Positions 25,460 to 32,859 of a stretch of 61,034 nucleotides of DNA are shown here, piece by piece; within the stretch, counting starts at the first letter, position 1; each line of letters starts with the position of its first letter. The stretch comes from Hyphomicrobiales bacterium. GTDB taxonomy: Bacteria; Pseudomonadota; Alphaproteobacteria; Rhizobiales; Rhizobiaceae. Position numbers and translations under genes: made by a program. The stretch covers positions 1-61,034 of the forward strand of contig UCCS01000080.1 in the NCBI GenBank assembly GCA_900470965.1, given 5' to 3'. Below the pieces are notes generated by a model. The model made no database searches, was not told where the DNA came from, and saw nothing but the letters and a program-made list of their open reading frames with translations.

Positions 25460-26815
25460 TCAAAGCTCGCGGCGCATCTCACCGGCCATGTCATTGGCCA
25501 GCAGCTTCTTGTCGAGACCGTATTTCTGCATTTTCTCGTAAAGCGTCTTGCGCGAGATGCCGAGCGATTCATAGACCGGCTTCAGACTGCCGCTATGGGC
25601 GACAAGCGCACTCGCAATCACGCCACGTTCGAATTCCGCGACGCGTTCGGCAAGCCCCGCGACCTCGGCCTGCCGGCCGCCGCCATCGAGACCAAGCACG
25701 AAGCGGTCGGCCGCATTGCGCAATTCGCGGACATTGCCCGGCCAGTCGCGCTGCGCGATATCGGAAATCACATCCGGCGGCACGGCCATGTCGTCCTTGC
25801 CGTAGCGAGCTGCCGCTTCCCTGACGAGCTGCATGAAGAGCAGCGGAACATCGGCCCGGCGTTGTGAGAGCGACGGCACATGAATGGTCGCGACGTTCAG
25901 GCGGTAGAGGAGGTCGGCGCGGAATCGGCCACCAGCGACTTCCGCTTCCAGATCGACCTTGCTCGTGGCGATGAACCGCACGTCGAGCGATACGGTCTCA
26001 TTCGATCCAAGGCGCGAAATCATTCTCTCCTGCAGCACCCGCAGAAACTTCGCCTGCAGATCAAACGGCATGGAGCCGATCTCGTCGAGCAGGATGGTGC
26101 CGCCCCGCCCATGCTCGAACTTGCCGTAGCGCGGCCGCACGGCCCCCGGAAAAGCGCCGGCCTCATGCCCGAAAAGCTCGCTCTCGATCAGGTTTGCCGG
26201 AAGTGCTGCGCAATTGATAGCGATGAATGGCCGGCTTGCCCGCGCGCTGATATCGTGCAGCGCCCGCGCCACCACTTCCTTGCCCGCACCAGTGTCGCCG
26301 ACAATAAGCGTGTCGGCATCGCTCGCCCCGATCGCACGGATGCGATAGCGCAGGTCGACCATGATCTGCGTTCGTCCCGGCAGGCGCGCCTCGATATCGT
26401 CGCGCTTGCCGGCCACCGCCTTCAGCAGCCGATTTTCCAAGACGAGGCTGCGCCGTTCCATAGCGCGGCGGATGACGCCCGCGAGCATCTGCGGCGTAAA
26501 CGGCTTCTCGATGAAGTCATAGGCGCCCTCGCGCATCGCCTTGACGGCAAGCTGTACATCGCCGTGGCCGGTGACGAGAATAACCGGCACTTCGGTATCG
26601 AGTTCGCGGATCTTCTGCATCAACGTCATGCCGTCCATGCCGGGCATGCGGATATCGGTGACGACGACGCCGGGAAAACTGTAGCCGATCAGTTCCAGCA
26701 CGTGGTCGGCATTGGAAAAGGTCTCGACGCTGAAGCCGGAGAGTTCCAGCGCCTGCGCCGTCGAGCGGCGCAGTTCCTCTTCGTCATCGACGAGCAATAT
26801 CTTCTGTTCGTTCAT
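25460..26815 (-). CDS. Sigma-54-dependent response regulator, DctD-like
   Basis: A 451-residue NtrC-family activator. It has a receiver domain (phospho-acceptor Asp54 in VVVTDIRMPG), an AAA+ domain with Walker A GDTGAGK (173-179), and a C-terminal Fis-type helix-turn-helix (ESLGISRKTLYEKMQKYGL). The sigma-54 contact loop reads GAFPGA (220-225) rather than GAFTGA, a Pro for the usual Thr. Organisation and sequence resemble DctD, the C4-dicarboxylate regulator, but no dctA is adjacent; the nearest transporter is tctCBA. It overlaps its sensor kinase gene by four bases. Confidence 0.88.
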   Translation of the reverse strand: MNEQKILLVDDEEELRRSTAQALELSGFSVETFSNADHVLELIGYSFPGVVVTDIRMPGMDGMTLMQKIRELDTEVPVILVTGHGDVQLAVKAMREGAYDFIEKPFTPQMLAGVIRRAMERRSLVLENRLLKAVAGKRDDIEARLPGRTQIMVDLRYRIRAIGASDADTLIVGDTGAGKEVVARALHDISARASRPFIAINCAALPANLIESELFGHEAGAFPGAVRPRYGKFEHGRGGTILLDEIGSMPFDLQAKFLRVLQERMISRLGSNETVSLDVRFIATSKVDLEAEVAGGRFRADLLYRLNVATIHVPSLSQRRADVPLLFMQLVREAAARYGKDDMAVPPDVISDIAQRDWPGNVRELRNAADRFVLGLDGGGRQAEVAGLAERVAEFERGVIASALVAHSGSLKPVYESLGISRKTLYEKMQKYGLDKKLLANDMAGEMRREL

Positions 26816-28731
26816 TCCGCCGCCTCCGGCATCATGCCAGCTGCCGCAGAAAGCTCGATACGGAACACGGCTCCACCCTCCGGATGGTTGGAGACGGTCA
26901 GGCTGCCGCCAAAATCCTTGATGATGTTATAGGAGATGGAAAGCCCCAGCCCGAGCCCCTTGCCGACGCCCTTAGTGGTGAAAAAGGGGTCGAAGATGCG
27001 CTCGGCAATCGCCGCCGGCACACCTGGCCCATGATCACGCACGGTCAGGATTACCCTGCCGGCCTCTTCGGACGCCGAAACCTCGATGCGCCGATCCTCC
27101 AGCCCCTCGACGGCATCAGCCGCATTCGAGATCACATTGACCAGCACCTGCTGCAGTCGCACCGAGCCCGCCTTGACCACCGGCGGCCGCGCCCCGAGAT
27201 GCAGCCGGAGATCAGCATCCGCAGCCTTGAGCCGCCAGGCGATGATCTCCAGCGTATCGCGGATCGCCTCGTCGAGCGGCACGGGGCCTAGCTTCTCATT
27301 GGGCTTGCGCGCGAAATTGCGCAGATGCCGACTGATGGAAGCCATGCGATCTATCAGTCCGCCAATGCGCTGGATGTTGTCCTGCGCTTCGGCCGTACGG
27401 CCGCGTTCGAGCAGGACAGAGGCGCTGTCTGTATAGGTCTTGGCGGCGGCAAGCGGCTGGTTGAACTCGTGCGAAAGTGCTGCCGACATCTGACCGAGAC
27501 CGGCAAGCTTACCCGCCTGGATGAGATCAGCCTGTGTCTGGCGCAGCTGCTGCTCGGTCAGGCGCCGCTCGGCAATTTCCTCCTCAATGCGGCTGTTGAC
27601 GCGGGCAAGATCGGCCGTACGCTCATCAACCCGCCGCTCCAGCTCGTTCCGCGCCTCGGCCTGCAGCTGCAGGCGCTCGGCAAGCCGCATGCGTCGTTGC
27701 CGAAGAATGGCAAATGTCAGAGCGGCAATGCAGAGAATGAGGAAGACGACGACCAGCGCTGTACGGGCTTGCGCTCGGATGGAGCTCGTGTCCATCAGCA
27801 CGTTCACCGTCCAGTCCTCGGCCGGCATGTAGTGCGAGAGCACGAGATATTCGCTTTGCCCGCGATCGCTGGCGAGCGTCATCAGGTCATGATCTTCGAA
27901 GCGATGACGGATGACCGGCAGTTCGACCAGTTTCGCATTGGCATAACGTCGCGATGCCTCGGTGCGCGCCACCCGATCCGAACTCAGCGGCAGGATCGCC
28001 CCATAGAGCCAGTCCGGACTGTCGGACATGAAGATGATACCCTCGGGATCGGAGACGAAGATGCGGTACTCGCCGCCGCTCCAGGAGGATTCGATTACGT
28101 CGATATCGACCTTGAAGACAATGACGCCGCGGATTTCGCCATCCACCCAGATCGGCGAAGAGAAATAATAGCCGCGCTTCAGCGAGGTCGTACCGAGGGC
28201 ATAGAAGCGGGCCTGATGCCCGCCGATCGCCTCCTGGAAATAGGGGCGATAGCTGAAGTTCTCACCGATGAAACTGCCGGGGCCATCATAATTGCTGGCG
28301 GCGATCGTCTCGCCATCCGGACGCACGACATAAATATCGGATGATTTCAGCAGCCCGTTGATTTCCTTGAGGTAGAGATTGGCATTGTCGCGCAGCGAGC
28401 GATCATCCGGCCGACTCACCAGCTCCTTGACATCGTCATGATCGGCGATCAGCGCCGGCAACGCCTCGTAGCGGCTGAGATGGCCACTCAGCGCCGAGGC
28501 CGCAAGCCGGAGTGCCGTGCCGGCCTGCGCCGAAGCCTCGCCCATATAGGCGCGCGTAGCGACCGCGCTCCCGTAATAGAAGAAAGCGAAAATCAGCAAG
28601 GGTGCGGCGCAGAGCGCCGCAATGACACGATAGCGCGAAGACAGAGTCTCGCTCCTCCCTTTCCGCCTCCGCTCCCCGTGGAGGCATACCCCGACAGCTT
28701 CAATTGTAATGAGCGCGGTGGAGATTTCCAA
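26812..28731 (-). CDS. Sensor histidine kinase, DctB-like
   Basis: A 639-residue membrane sensor. TM1 (about 36-56) is followed by a periplasmic double-PAS-like domain (about 60-325) with FSYRPYFQEAIGG and YYFSSPIWVDGEIRGVIVFKVD. TM2 (about 330-348) and a coiled-coil linker follow, then ALSHEFNQPLAAAKTY with the phospho-accepting His and an HATPase domain (NVISNAADAVEG, DHGPGVP, GKGLGLGLSIS). This matches DctB-type dicarboxylate sensors. The coordinates use the first TTG in frame, which has no ribosome-binding site. A CTG at 28644, eight to nine bases after GGGAGGAG and just before TM1, may be the real start. Confidence 0.85.
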   Translation of the reverse strand: MEISTALITIEAVGVCLHGERRRKGRSETLSSRYRVIAALCAAPLLIFAFFYYGSAVATRAYMGEASAQAGTALRLAASALSGHLSRYEALPALIADHDDVKELVSRPDDRSLRDNANLYLKEINGLLKSSDIYVVRPDGETIAASNYDGPGSFIGENFSYRPYFQEAIGGHQARFYALGTTSLKRGYYFSSPIWVDGEIRGVIVFKVDIDVIESSWSGGEYRIFVSDPEGIIFMSDSPDWLYGAILPLSSDRVARTEASRRYANAKLVELPVIRHRFEDHDLMTLASDRGQSEYLVLSHYMPAEDWTVNVLMDTSSIRAQARTALVVVFLILCIAALTFAILRQRRMRLAERLQLQAEARNELERRVDERTADLARVNSRIEEEIAERRLTEQQLRQTQADLIQAGKLAGLGQMSAALSHEFNQPLAAAKTYTDSASVLLERGRTAEAQDNIQRIGGLIDRMASISRHLRNFARKPNEKLGPVPLDEAIRDTLEIIAWRLKAADADLRLHLGARPPVVKAGSVRLQQVLVNVISNAADAVEGLEDRRIEVSASEEAGRVILTVRDHGPGVPAAIAERIFDPFFTTKGVGKGLGLGLSISYNIIKDFGGSLTVSNHPEGGAVFRIELSAAAGMMPEAAE

Positions 28732-28744
28732 GAGGCGCCGAAAC

Positions 28745-28773
28745 TTGACACGTATCAGGCGCGGATGTCTGAT
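28745..28773 (+). promoter_or_regulatory. Promoter of the molybdoenzyme gene
   Basis: TTGACA (28745-28750), a 17-base spacer and TCTGAT (28768-28773). The predicted start near 28780 lies just ahead of AAGGAG and the ATG at 28797. Confidence 0.5.
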
Positions 28774-28796
28774 TGCTGCACCGCAAGGAGACCGCT

Positions 28797-29459
28797 ATGA
28801 GCGATGACCAGATCCCGGAAGACAGCAAGCTCACGACGTCCAAGCGCCGCTGGGCGGTGGAGGGAAAATTTCTGACCGGCCGCATCAGCCGTCCGGAAAC
28901 CGAGCGCCTGCCGCCGGGCCAGCATCTGGTCAAGAACTGGCCGGTGCTCGACCTCGGCCAGCAGCCGCTCATTTCTATTGATAGCTGGCGGCTGGAAGTT
29001 CACGGTCTGGTCGAGACACCGCTCGACCTTAGTTGGGCCGCCTTCCAGGCGCTGGAACAGAGCACAATGATCACCGACATCCATTGCGTCACAACATGGT
29101 CGCGCTACGACAACAAGTGGAAGGGTGTTTCGACCCGAGACCTGCTTGATCTCGCCATGCCGAAAGCCGAAGCCGCTTACGTCATGCTGACAAGCTATGA
29201 CGGCTACACGACCAACCTGCCGCTATCCGATTTCGCCGCCGAAGACGCCATTCTCGCCACCTCATGGGAAGGCCTGCCGCTCACCCGCGATCACGGCGGA
29301 CCTATGCGTCTCGTCGTACCGCATCTCTATTTCTGGAAAAGCGCCAAATGGCTGCGCCGCATCGATCTGTTGCCGGCCGACAAGGCCGGCTTCTGGGAAA
29401 AGAACGGCTACCATATGTATGGTGATCCGTGGCGCGAGCAGCGCTATTCCGAGGACTGA
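28797..29459 (+). CDS. Sulfite-oxidase-like molybdopterin oxidoreductase
   Basis: A 220-residue protein with the sulfite oxidase/YedY-type molybdenum cofactor fold. It begins WPVLDLGQQPLISIDSWRLEVHGLV, and Cys97 in DIHCVTTWSRYDNKW is the expected molybdenum ligand. TSYDGYTTNLPL, HGGPMRLVVPHLYFWKSAKW and the C-terminal GFWEKNGYHMYGDPW are family hallmarks of the small cytosolic group. There is no twin-arginine signal and no heme domain. The substrate is unknown. ATG at 28797 follows AAGGAG. It converges on the next gene with a 16-base overlap. Confidence 0.87.
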   Translation: MSDDQIPEDSKLTTSKRRWAVEGKFLTGRISRPETERLPPGQHLVKNWPVLDLGQQPLISIDSWRLEVHGLVETPLDLSWAAFQALEQSTMITDIHCVTTWSRYDNKWKGVSTRDLLDLAMPKAEAAYVMLTSYDGYTTNLPLSDFAAEDAILATSWEGLPLTRDHGGPMRLVVPHLYFWKSAKWLRRIDLLPADKAGFWEKNGYHMYGDPWREQRYSED

Positions 29460-30052
29460 ATCCGAAGAAGCCGCCTGAGAACAATGAACCCTGCGGCGAG
29501 GATCGCCGCAAATCCGGTCAGCGGGGCCATGCTCGCCGGATGCAGCGGAATTTCGCTCCAGCGCGGGCGCACGATATCGGCCGTGTTGAAACCCTCGCCA
29601 CTGAAGCGGCAGGTCACCAGCGAGAGCCCGCGCCTGACCATATCGACATCGACAGCCGATGCGATTTCACCTGCCACCACCGCCTCCTGCGGCATGTCGC
29701 GCATGGCGAGCAGCACCGCCTTGGTCGCGGCGAGATAGGCATGGGCGCATTCGTTGAACGGACTTTCCTCATCCGTCACGCTGCCGGGCATCCGACCCCA
29801 GAGACAGTAGGAATACTGGATTTCGGCATAGTTCAGTACACGCCGGAAAGGCTCGTTCGTATCAACCGCGCCTGCCGCAAGATCCATGATACGGCCGCGA
29901 TAGTCGGCAATCACAGCCATTTCCCCGTGAGATATTTCGGGCACCGGCAGGCCCGCACTACTGCCCTCGCCCCCGCCGCCTCCATGCGCGGATGCGCTAC
30001 CCGCGATCAGCAGGGCAAGGCCGAAACAAAGGAGATTGAATCCGTTTTTCAC
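29444..30052 (-). CDS. Unknown exported, C-terminally anchored protein linked to cbtAB
   Basis: A 202-residue protein that I do not recognise. The signal peptide (1-22, ending SASA) exposes a new N-terminus His-Gly5-Glu. The mature domain has three cysteines (83, 102, 148) and a helical central region. A single C-terminal membrane helix (about 176-195) ends in a basic tail, so the bulk should be periplasmic. It starts 86 bases after cbtA on the same strand, so it may be the third gene of the riboswitch-controlled cobalt operon; a weak hairpin lies between. The GTG at 30052 is chosen because it begins the signal peptide; its ribosome-binding site is poor. A metal-handling accessory role is only suggested by position. 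Confidence 0.65.
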   Translation of the reverse strand: MKNGFNLLCFGLALLIAGSASAHGGGGGEGSSAGLPVPEISHGEMAVIADYRGRIMDLAAGAVDTNEPFRRVLNYAEIQYSYCLWGRMPGSVTDEESPFNECAHAYLAATKAVLLAMRDMPQEAVVAGEIASAVDVDMVRRGLSLVTCRFSGEGFNTADIVRPRWSEIPLHPASMAPLTGFAAILAAGFIVLRRLLRIQSSE

Positions 30053-30107
30053 AATACGTCCAACGTCCCGACGCAGCAGCCCAAGAGCCGACAGGCTTCG
30101 CGAGGAA

Positions 30108-30130
30108 AGAGGGAGCGGCAAGCCCCCTCT
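30108..30130 (-). terminator. Hairpin after cbtA
   Basis: On the minus strand AGAGGGGGC pairs with GCTCCCTCT (nine pairs, one G-U) around five bases and is followed by TTTCC. It is a possible weak terminator or processing site between cbtA and the downstream exported protein. Confidence 0.4.
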
Positions 30131-30138
30131 CCCGACCC

Positions 30139-30873
30139 TTATCGATAGGCCGGACGCAACCCGCTCTTCGCCCCGAGGCGCTTCTCCGCCAGCGCGCCGA
30201 AAGCGAGACCGAGCACCAACCAGAGGATCATATGCATGCCGAGCGTGGTCGTGCGGAAGCGCCATAGCACCATTGCCGAGAAATTCTCCGGCACTTCATT
30301 GATCGGCGGCAGCAGATATTCCACCAGACCGATGAAGACGACGAAGAGAACACCCGCAACGATCGCCGCATTCCATAAACCGTAGCGCGCTGTCAGGCTG
30401 CGGGCAATTGCGACGGCCGCGATCAGCGAAGCAACCGAGACGACAATCATCAGGAAGAACAGCTCTGTGCGCACGCCGATCGTATCCGAGTTGCCGACAG
30501 CCGGCGGATTGGCCGGATATTTGATAGCCGGAACGATGACGATGGCGACGAAAGCTGCGATTGCGATAACGGCCGAGGTGCCGCGTGCCGAAAGGCTGCT
30601 GAAGCGGCCGTGCACGAAGGCGAAGACAAGCGCAAACAGCCCGCCAATGGCAACGCTATAGGCCATGACACCGATAAAGAGCCCAGGCCCCGCCTGGGTG
30701 GCGCGGCTGACGATTTCCGGTTCGGCTGCCGCACCGGCCGCCTGCGATGTAGCCTCTTCGAAGGCAATCGCCGCATCGACCAGCGGCTCGCCGAAGACGC
30801 GTGCAAAGGCAAAAACCAGGATGCCAGCAATCATGCCCGCGATCATGCCGCGAAGCAGAAGATTTCCAACCAT
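30139..30873 (-). CDS. cbtA: Cobalt transporter subunit CbtA
   Basis: A 244-residue membrane protein with about six helices and the CbtA opening VGNLLLRGMIAGMIAGILVFAFARVFGEP. It continues with GLFIGVMAYSVAIGGLFALVFAFVHGR and KYPANPPAVGNSDTIG. CbtA is a predicted cobalt permease found with CbtB downstream of cobalamin riboswitches in alphaproteobacteria, as here. It starts 13 bases after the cbtB stop. Cobalt specificity is the established proposal for the family and is supported by the riboswitch. Confidence 0.9.
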   Translation of the reverse strand: MVGNLLLRGMIAGMIAGILVFAFARVFGEPLVDAAIAFEEATSQAAGAAAEPEIVSRATQAGPGLFIGVMAYSVAIGGLFALVFAFVHGRFSSLSARGTSAVIAIAAFVAIVIVPAIKYPANPPAVGNSDTIGVRTELFFLMIVVSVASLIAAVAIARSLTARYGLWNAAIVAGVLFVVFIGLVEYLLPPINEVPENFSAMVLWRFRTTTLGMHMILWLVLGLAFGALAEKRLGAKSGLRPAYR

Positions 30874-30886
30874 GTGAGGCACTCCC

Positions 30887-31096
30887 TTAGTGGCAGGGGA
30901 AGCCGAGGAGGTGACGGGCGTCATGCACGAATTCGTGCACATACATGCCGTTGAAGAGCGCCATCGCGCCTTCTTCGGTGCCAACGAAATAGATGGCGAT
31001 CAGCATCAGCAGGCCGCCGAAGATCGCCCATGGCAGAATCTGGCCTACGGGAATTGGGGCGGGTGACGCGACGGGCGCGAAAGTGGTGTCAGACAT
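30887..31096 (-). CDS. cbtB: Cobalt transporter subunit CbtB
   Basis: A 69-residue protein with one membrane helix (about 17-38) and a C-terminal histidine motif (His54, His58, His62, final His69; HEFVHDARHLLGFPCH), the CbtB signature thought to bind cobalt. AGGAGGAA precedes the ATG at 31096. It is the first gene of the operon, directly behind the cobalamin riboswitch. Confidence 0.9.
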   Translation of the reverse strand: MSDTTFAPVASPAPIPVGQILPWAIFGGLLMLIAIYFVGTEEGAMALFNGMYVHEFVHDARHLLGFPCH

Positions 31097-31119
31097 GTAT
31101 TCCTCCTGGAATGACGCGT

Positions 31120-31250
31120 TCAGTCGAGAATCTTGCGTGCAGTTAGGTCTGACTTCCAACGCGAAGAATTTCGACACGCTGGTCACAGTGGCGCGACCGC
31201 GCCGGACTCTCACCGGCTTCCAAACCCGCAACGTGACGGTTATATCTGCA
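31120..31250 (-). ncRNA. Cobalamin riboswitch
   Basis: On the minus strand the leader contains the hallmark elements in order: GGAAGCCGGTGAGAGTCCGG, then the B12 box GCGCCACTGTGACC (about 31194-31181), and, further on, GGAAGTCAGACC (31156-31145), the counterpart of the conserved 3' element. It ends some 25-50 bases before the cbtB start, where a fold could mask the ribosome-binding site when cobalamin is bound. The outer limits are approximate. Confidence 0.9.
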
Positions 31251-31326
31251 CGCCAAAGACACTGTCAACGAAACTTCATATGCGGGCGGCGGCCATCCCG
31301 CCCCATCTCCGCAAGGCGCGAAAGAC

Positions 31327-31872
31327 GTGACCACCCGCCTCACATGGATCTGCCACGGCGCGACAGCAGCCAATCGCACCGCCTCCTTTCCGGCGGACGA
31401 ACCGCTGGAGGAAAAGGTGCTGAGCGATACCACGCTGCCGGCGCCGGGACGGGCGGATAGGGTTTTCACAAGCCCGGCCCTACGCGCCAGACAGACCGCC
31501 GAAATGCTGGGCTTCGACGCGACCGTTGCCCCGTCGCTCAGGGATTGTGACTACGGCCGCTGGGTCGGCAAACCGTTGGTCAGTCTCCACGCCGAGGAGC
31601 CTGAAAATCTTGCGCTCTGGATGTCCGATCCCGAAGCGACCCCGCATGAGGGCGAGAGCCTGCAACAGCTTGGCAAGCGCATCGCCGGCTGGATGAACGA
31701 GGAGATGCCGCTCGGCGGCCATATCATCGCAGTCACCCACGCAGCCGTCATCCGCGCCGCGATCCTGAATGTGCTGAAAGCGCCACCCGCATCTTTCTGG
31801 ACCATCGACGTCCAGCCGCTCGGTATGGTTCGCATGACGCATGACGGCCGCCGCTGGTCGCTGCGTTTCTGA
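31327..31872 (+). CDS. Histidine-phosphatase-superfamily protein with altered RHG motif
   Basis: A 181-residue protein with the phosphoglycerate mutase/histidine phosphatase fold. The N-terminal motif is ICHGATAANR instead of xRHGxTxxN, so the phosphate-binding Arg is replaced by Cys9, while the catalytic His10 remains. FTSPALRARQTAEML, the acid region HEGESLQQLGKR and the second His in AVTHAAVIRAA are all present. It is divergent from cbtBA across the riboswitch region. Relatives include CobC, alpha-ribazole phosphatase of cobalamin synthesis, which fits the neighbourhood but is not proven. The start is GTG. Confidence 0.78.
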   Translation: MTTRLTWICHGATAANRTASFPADEPLEEKVLSDTTLPAPGRADRVFTSPALRARQTAEMLGFDATVAPSLRDCDYGRWVGKPLVSLHAEEPENLALWMSDPEATPHEGESLQQLGKRIAGWMNEEMPLGGHIIAVTHAAVIRAAILNVLKAPPASFWTIDVQPLGMVRMTHDGRRWSLRF

Positions 31873-31971
31873 ATAGTCCTCGTAAATTAGTCCAGTCTTA
31901 CACAAGCAAACGCAGTCATACATATTGAACCCGGAACCCGGGCTCTACGTCCTTCCCCGAGGAGACGAAAA

Positions 31972-32091
31972 ATGACCTATGACTGGAGTGGGGAGCGTAC
32001 GCGGCGTATTCGCATCGTGCGTGTCGCAACTGTTGTCGCCGTTTTCGTCGGCGTCATGATCAGCCTGCCATTGCTGATCAACGTCGTCTGA
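31972..32091 (+). CDS. Small single-helix membrane protein (39 residues)
   Basis: A short gene with a clear ribosome-binding site (GAGGAG, eight bases before the ATG) and a strong terminator 16 bases after its stop. The peptide starts MTYDWSGERTRRIR, a charged cytoplasmic head, and then has one hydrophobic helix (about residues 16-39) to its end. It looks like a complete, independently transcribed small membrane protein. Function is unknown. Confidence 0.7.
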   Translation: MTYDWSGERTRRIRIVRVATVVAVFVGVMISLPLLINVV

Positions 32092-32107
32092 ACTGTCAGA
32101 GCACGTC

Positions 32108-32145
32108 AAAGGCGAGCGTGCTACGGCTGCTCGCCTTTCTCTTTG
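32108..32145 (+). terminator. Intrinsic terminator of the 39-residue protein gene
   Basis: AAAGGCGAGC (32108-32117) and GCTCGCCTTT (32129-32138) with an 11-base loop, followed by CTCTTT. The stem begins 16 bases after the stop. Confidence 0.85.
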
Positions 32146-32150
32146 CCAAT

Positions 32151-32351
32151 CTATTGCGGAATCTGAATGACAGCGACGAACAGACCGAGTTGGCCGAGGG
32201 TTAGCAAGAAGCAACGCGGACAAGTCTCGGCATCCTGCAGGGTGGAAAGCAGGTCGGCTGCCGCGCTGCGCACGCGACGTATCTGCGCCACATCATCGGA
32301 ATAGACGTTGTTTTTCCGCACCAGCCAGAGCGGCGCTCCGATAATTTCCAT
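32151..32351 (-). CDS. Possible small hypothetical protein with CPRC motif
   Basis: A 66-residue frame from ATG at 32351, opening MEIIGAPLWLVRKNNVY and carrying a helical stretch and Cys-Pro-Arg-Cys near residue 48, then a hydrophobic end. The composition looks protein-like and its mirror frames look like shadows. However, there is no ribosome-binding site and it starts just after a terminator-like hairpin (32377-32418), so expression is doubtful. Confidence 0.35.
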   Translation of the reverse strand: MEIIGAPLWLVRKNNVYSDDVAQIRRVRSAAADLLSTLQDAETCPRCFLLTLGQLGLFVAVIQIPQ

Positions 32352-32376
32352 CAGGATCAGCACGCCGAGCGGCGAT

Positions 32377-32418
32377 AAAAGCGCCCCACGATCAAGCCCA
32401 TGATCGCGGGGTGCTTTC
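32377..32418 (-). terminator. Terminator of the 117-residue protein gene
   Basis: Long stem with two internal mismatches (arms 32377-32394 and 32401-32418) around a 6-base loop. On the minus strand it ends GCGCTTTTATC, about 28 bases past the stop at 32446. Confidence 0.75.
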
Positions 32419-32445
32419 AGGCATAACGGGCCATAAAAGGGTAGA

Positions 32446-32799
32446 TCAGTGTTTGCTTCCCTTGGGGATTGCGGTGTTGGTGACCGAGACTGGATCGCTG
32501 GCGGGGAAGGTGCCTTCCAGCCCTTCGTCAAGCTGCTCTTCCATCGTTCCCTTGTCACCTGCCGCACGGGCACTCCGGAGCACGCTGGGTTGACCATCAT
32601 CGTCGTCCCGGATCTTCGCCGTGGCAAAACGGCTCATCACTTCCCTCGCCTTTTCGACCGCATTCAGCCGGTTCAATTGCTGGCCGGGGACGTTCTTGAT
32701 CTGCACGGAGACGACTTCGCCGCCGTCGCCCACGAACTCGACCGTGAAACCGCCTTTGCCGCCATAGGCGGGGATGACCTGGGTGCCGACAAGTTGCAT
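32446..32799 (-). CDS. Hypothetical protein with general-stress promoter
   Basis: A 117-residue soluble protein with a beta-rich N-terminal part (MQLVGTQVIPAYGGKGGFTV, then VQIKNVPG) and an acidic C-terminus ending in EGTFPASDPVSVT, a tail motif seen in several rhizobial small proteins. I assign no function. GAGAGGA lies before the ATG at 32799. A perfect GGAAC-N17-CGTT promoter lies 33 bases upstream, pointing to EcfG/RpoE2 control. Confidence 0.7.
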   Translation of the reverse strand: MQLVGTQVIPAYGGKGGFTVEFVGDGGEVVSVQIKNVPGQQLNRLNAVEKAREVMSRFATAKIRDDDDGQPSVLRSARAAGDKGTMEEQLDEGLEGTFPASDPVSVTNTAIPKGSKH

Positions 32800-32831
32800 G
32801 AGATTGTCCTCTCTCGTGAATGTTCGCGGAA

Positions 32832-32857
32832 AACGGCTTCGACGCAATATTGGTTCC
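32832..32857 (-). promoter_or_regulatory. Perfect EcfG/RpoE2-type promoter
   Basis: On the minus strand GGAAC (32857-32853), 17 bases, CGTT (32835-32832). It exactly matches the alphaproteobacterial general stress consensus and lies just upstream of the 117-residue protein gene. Confidence 0.8.
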
Positions 32858-32859
32858 GC

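Noticed and set aside
25460..28731. Assigning the two-component pair as authentic dctBD
   Set aside because: No dctA is adjacent and the GAFPGA loop differs from the usual motif; called DctB/DctD-like only.
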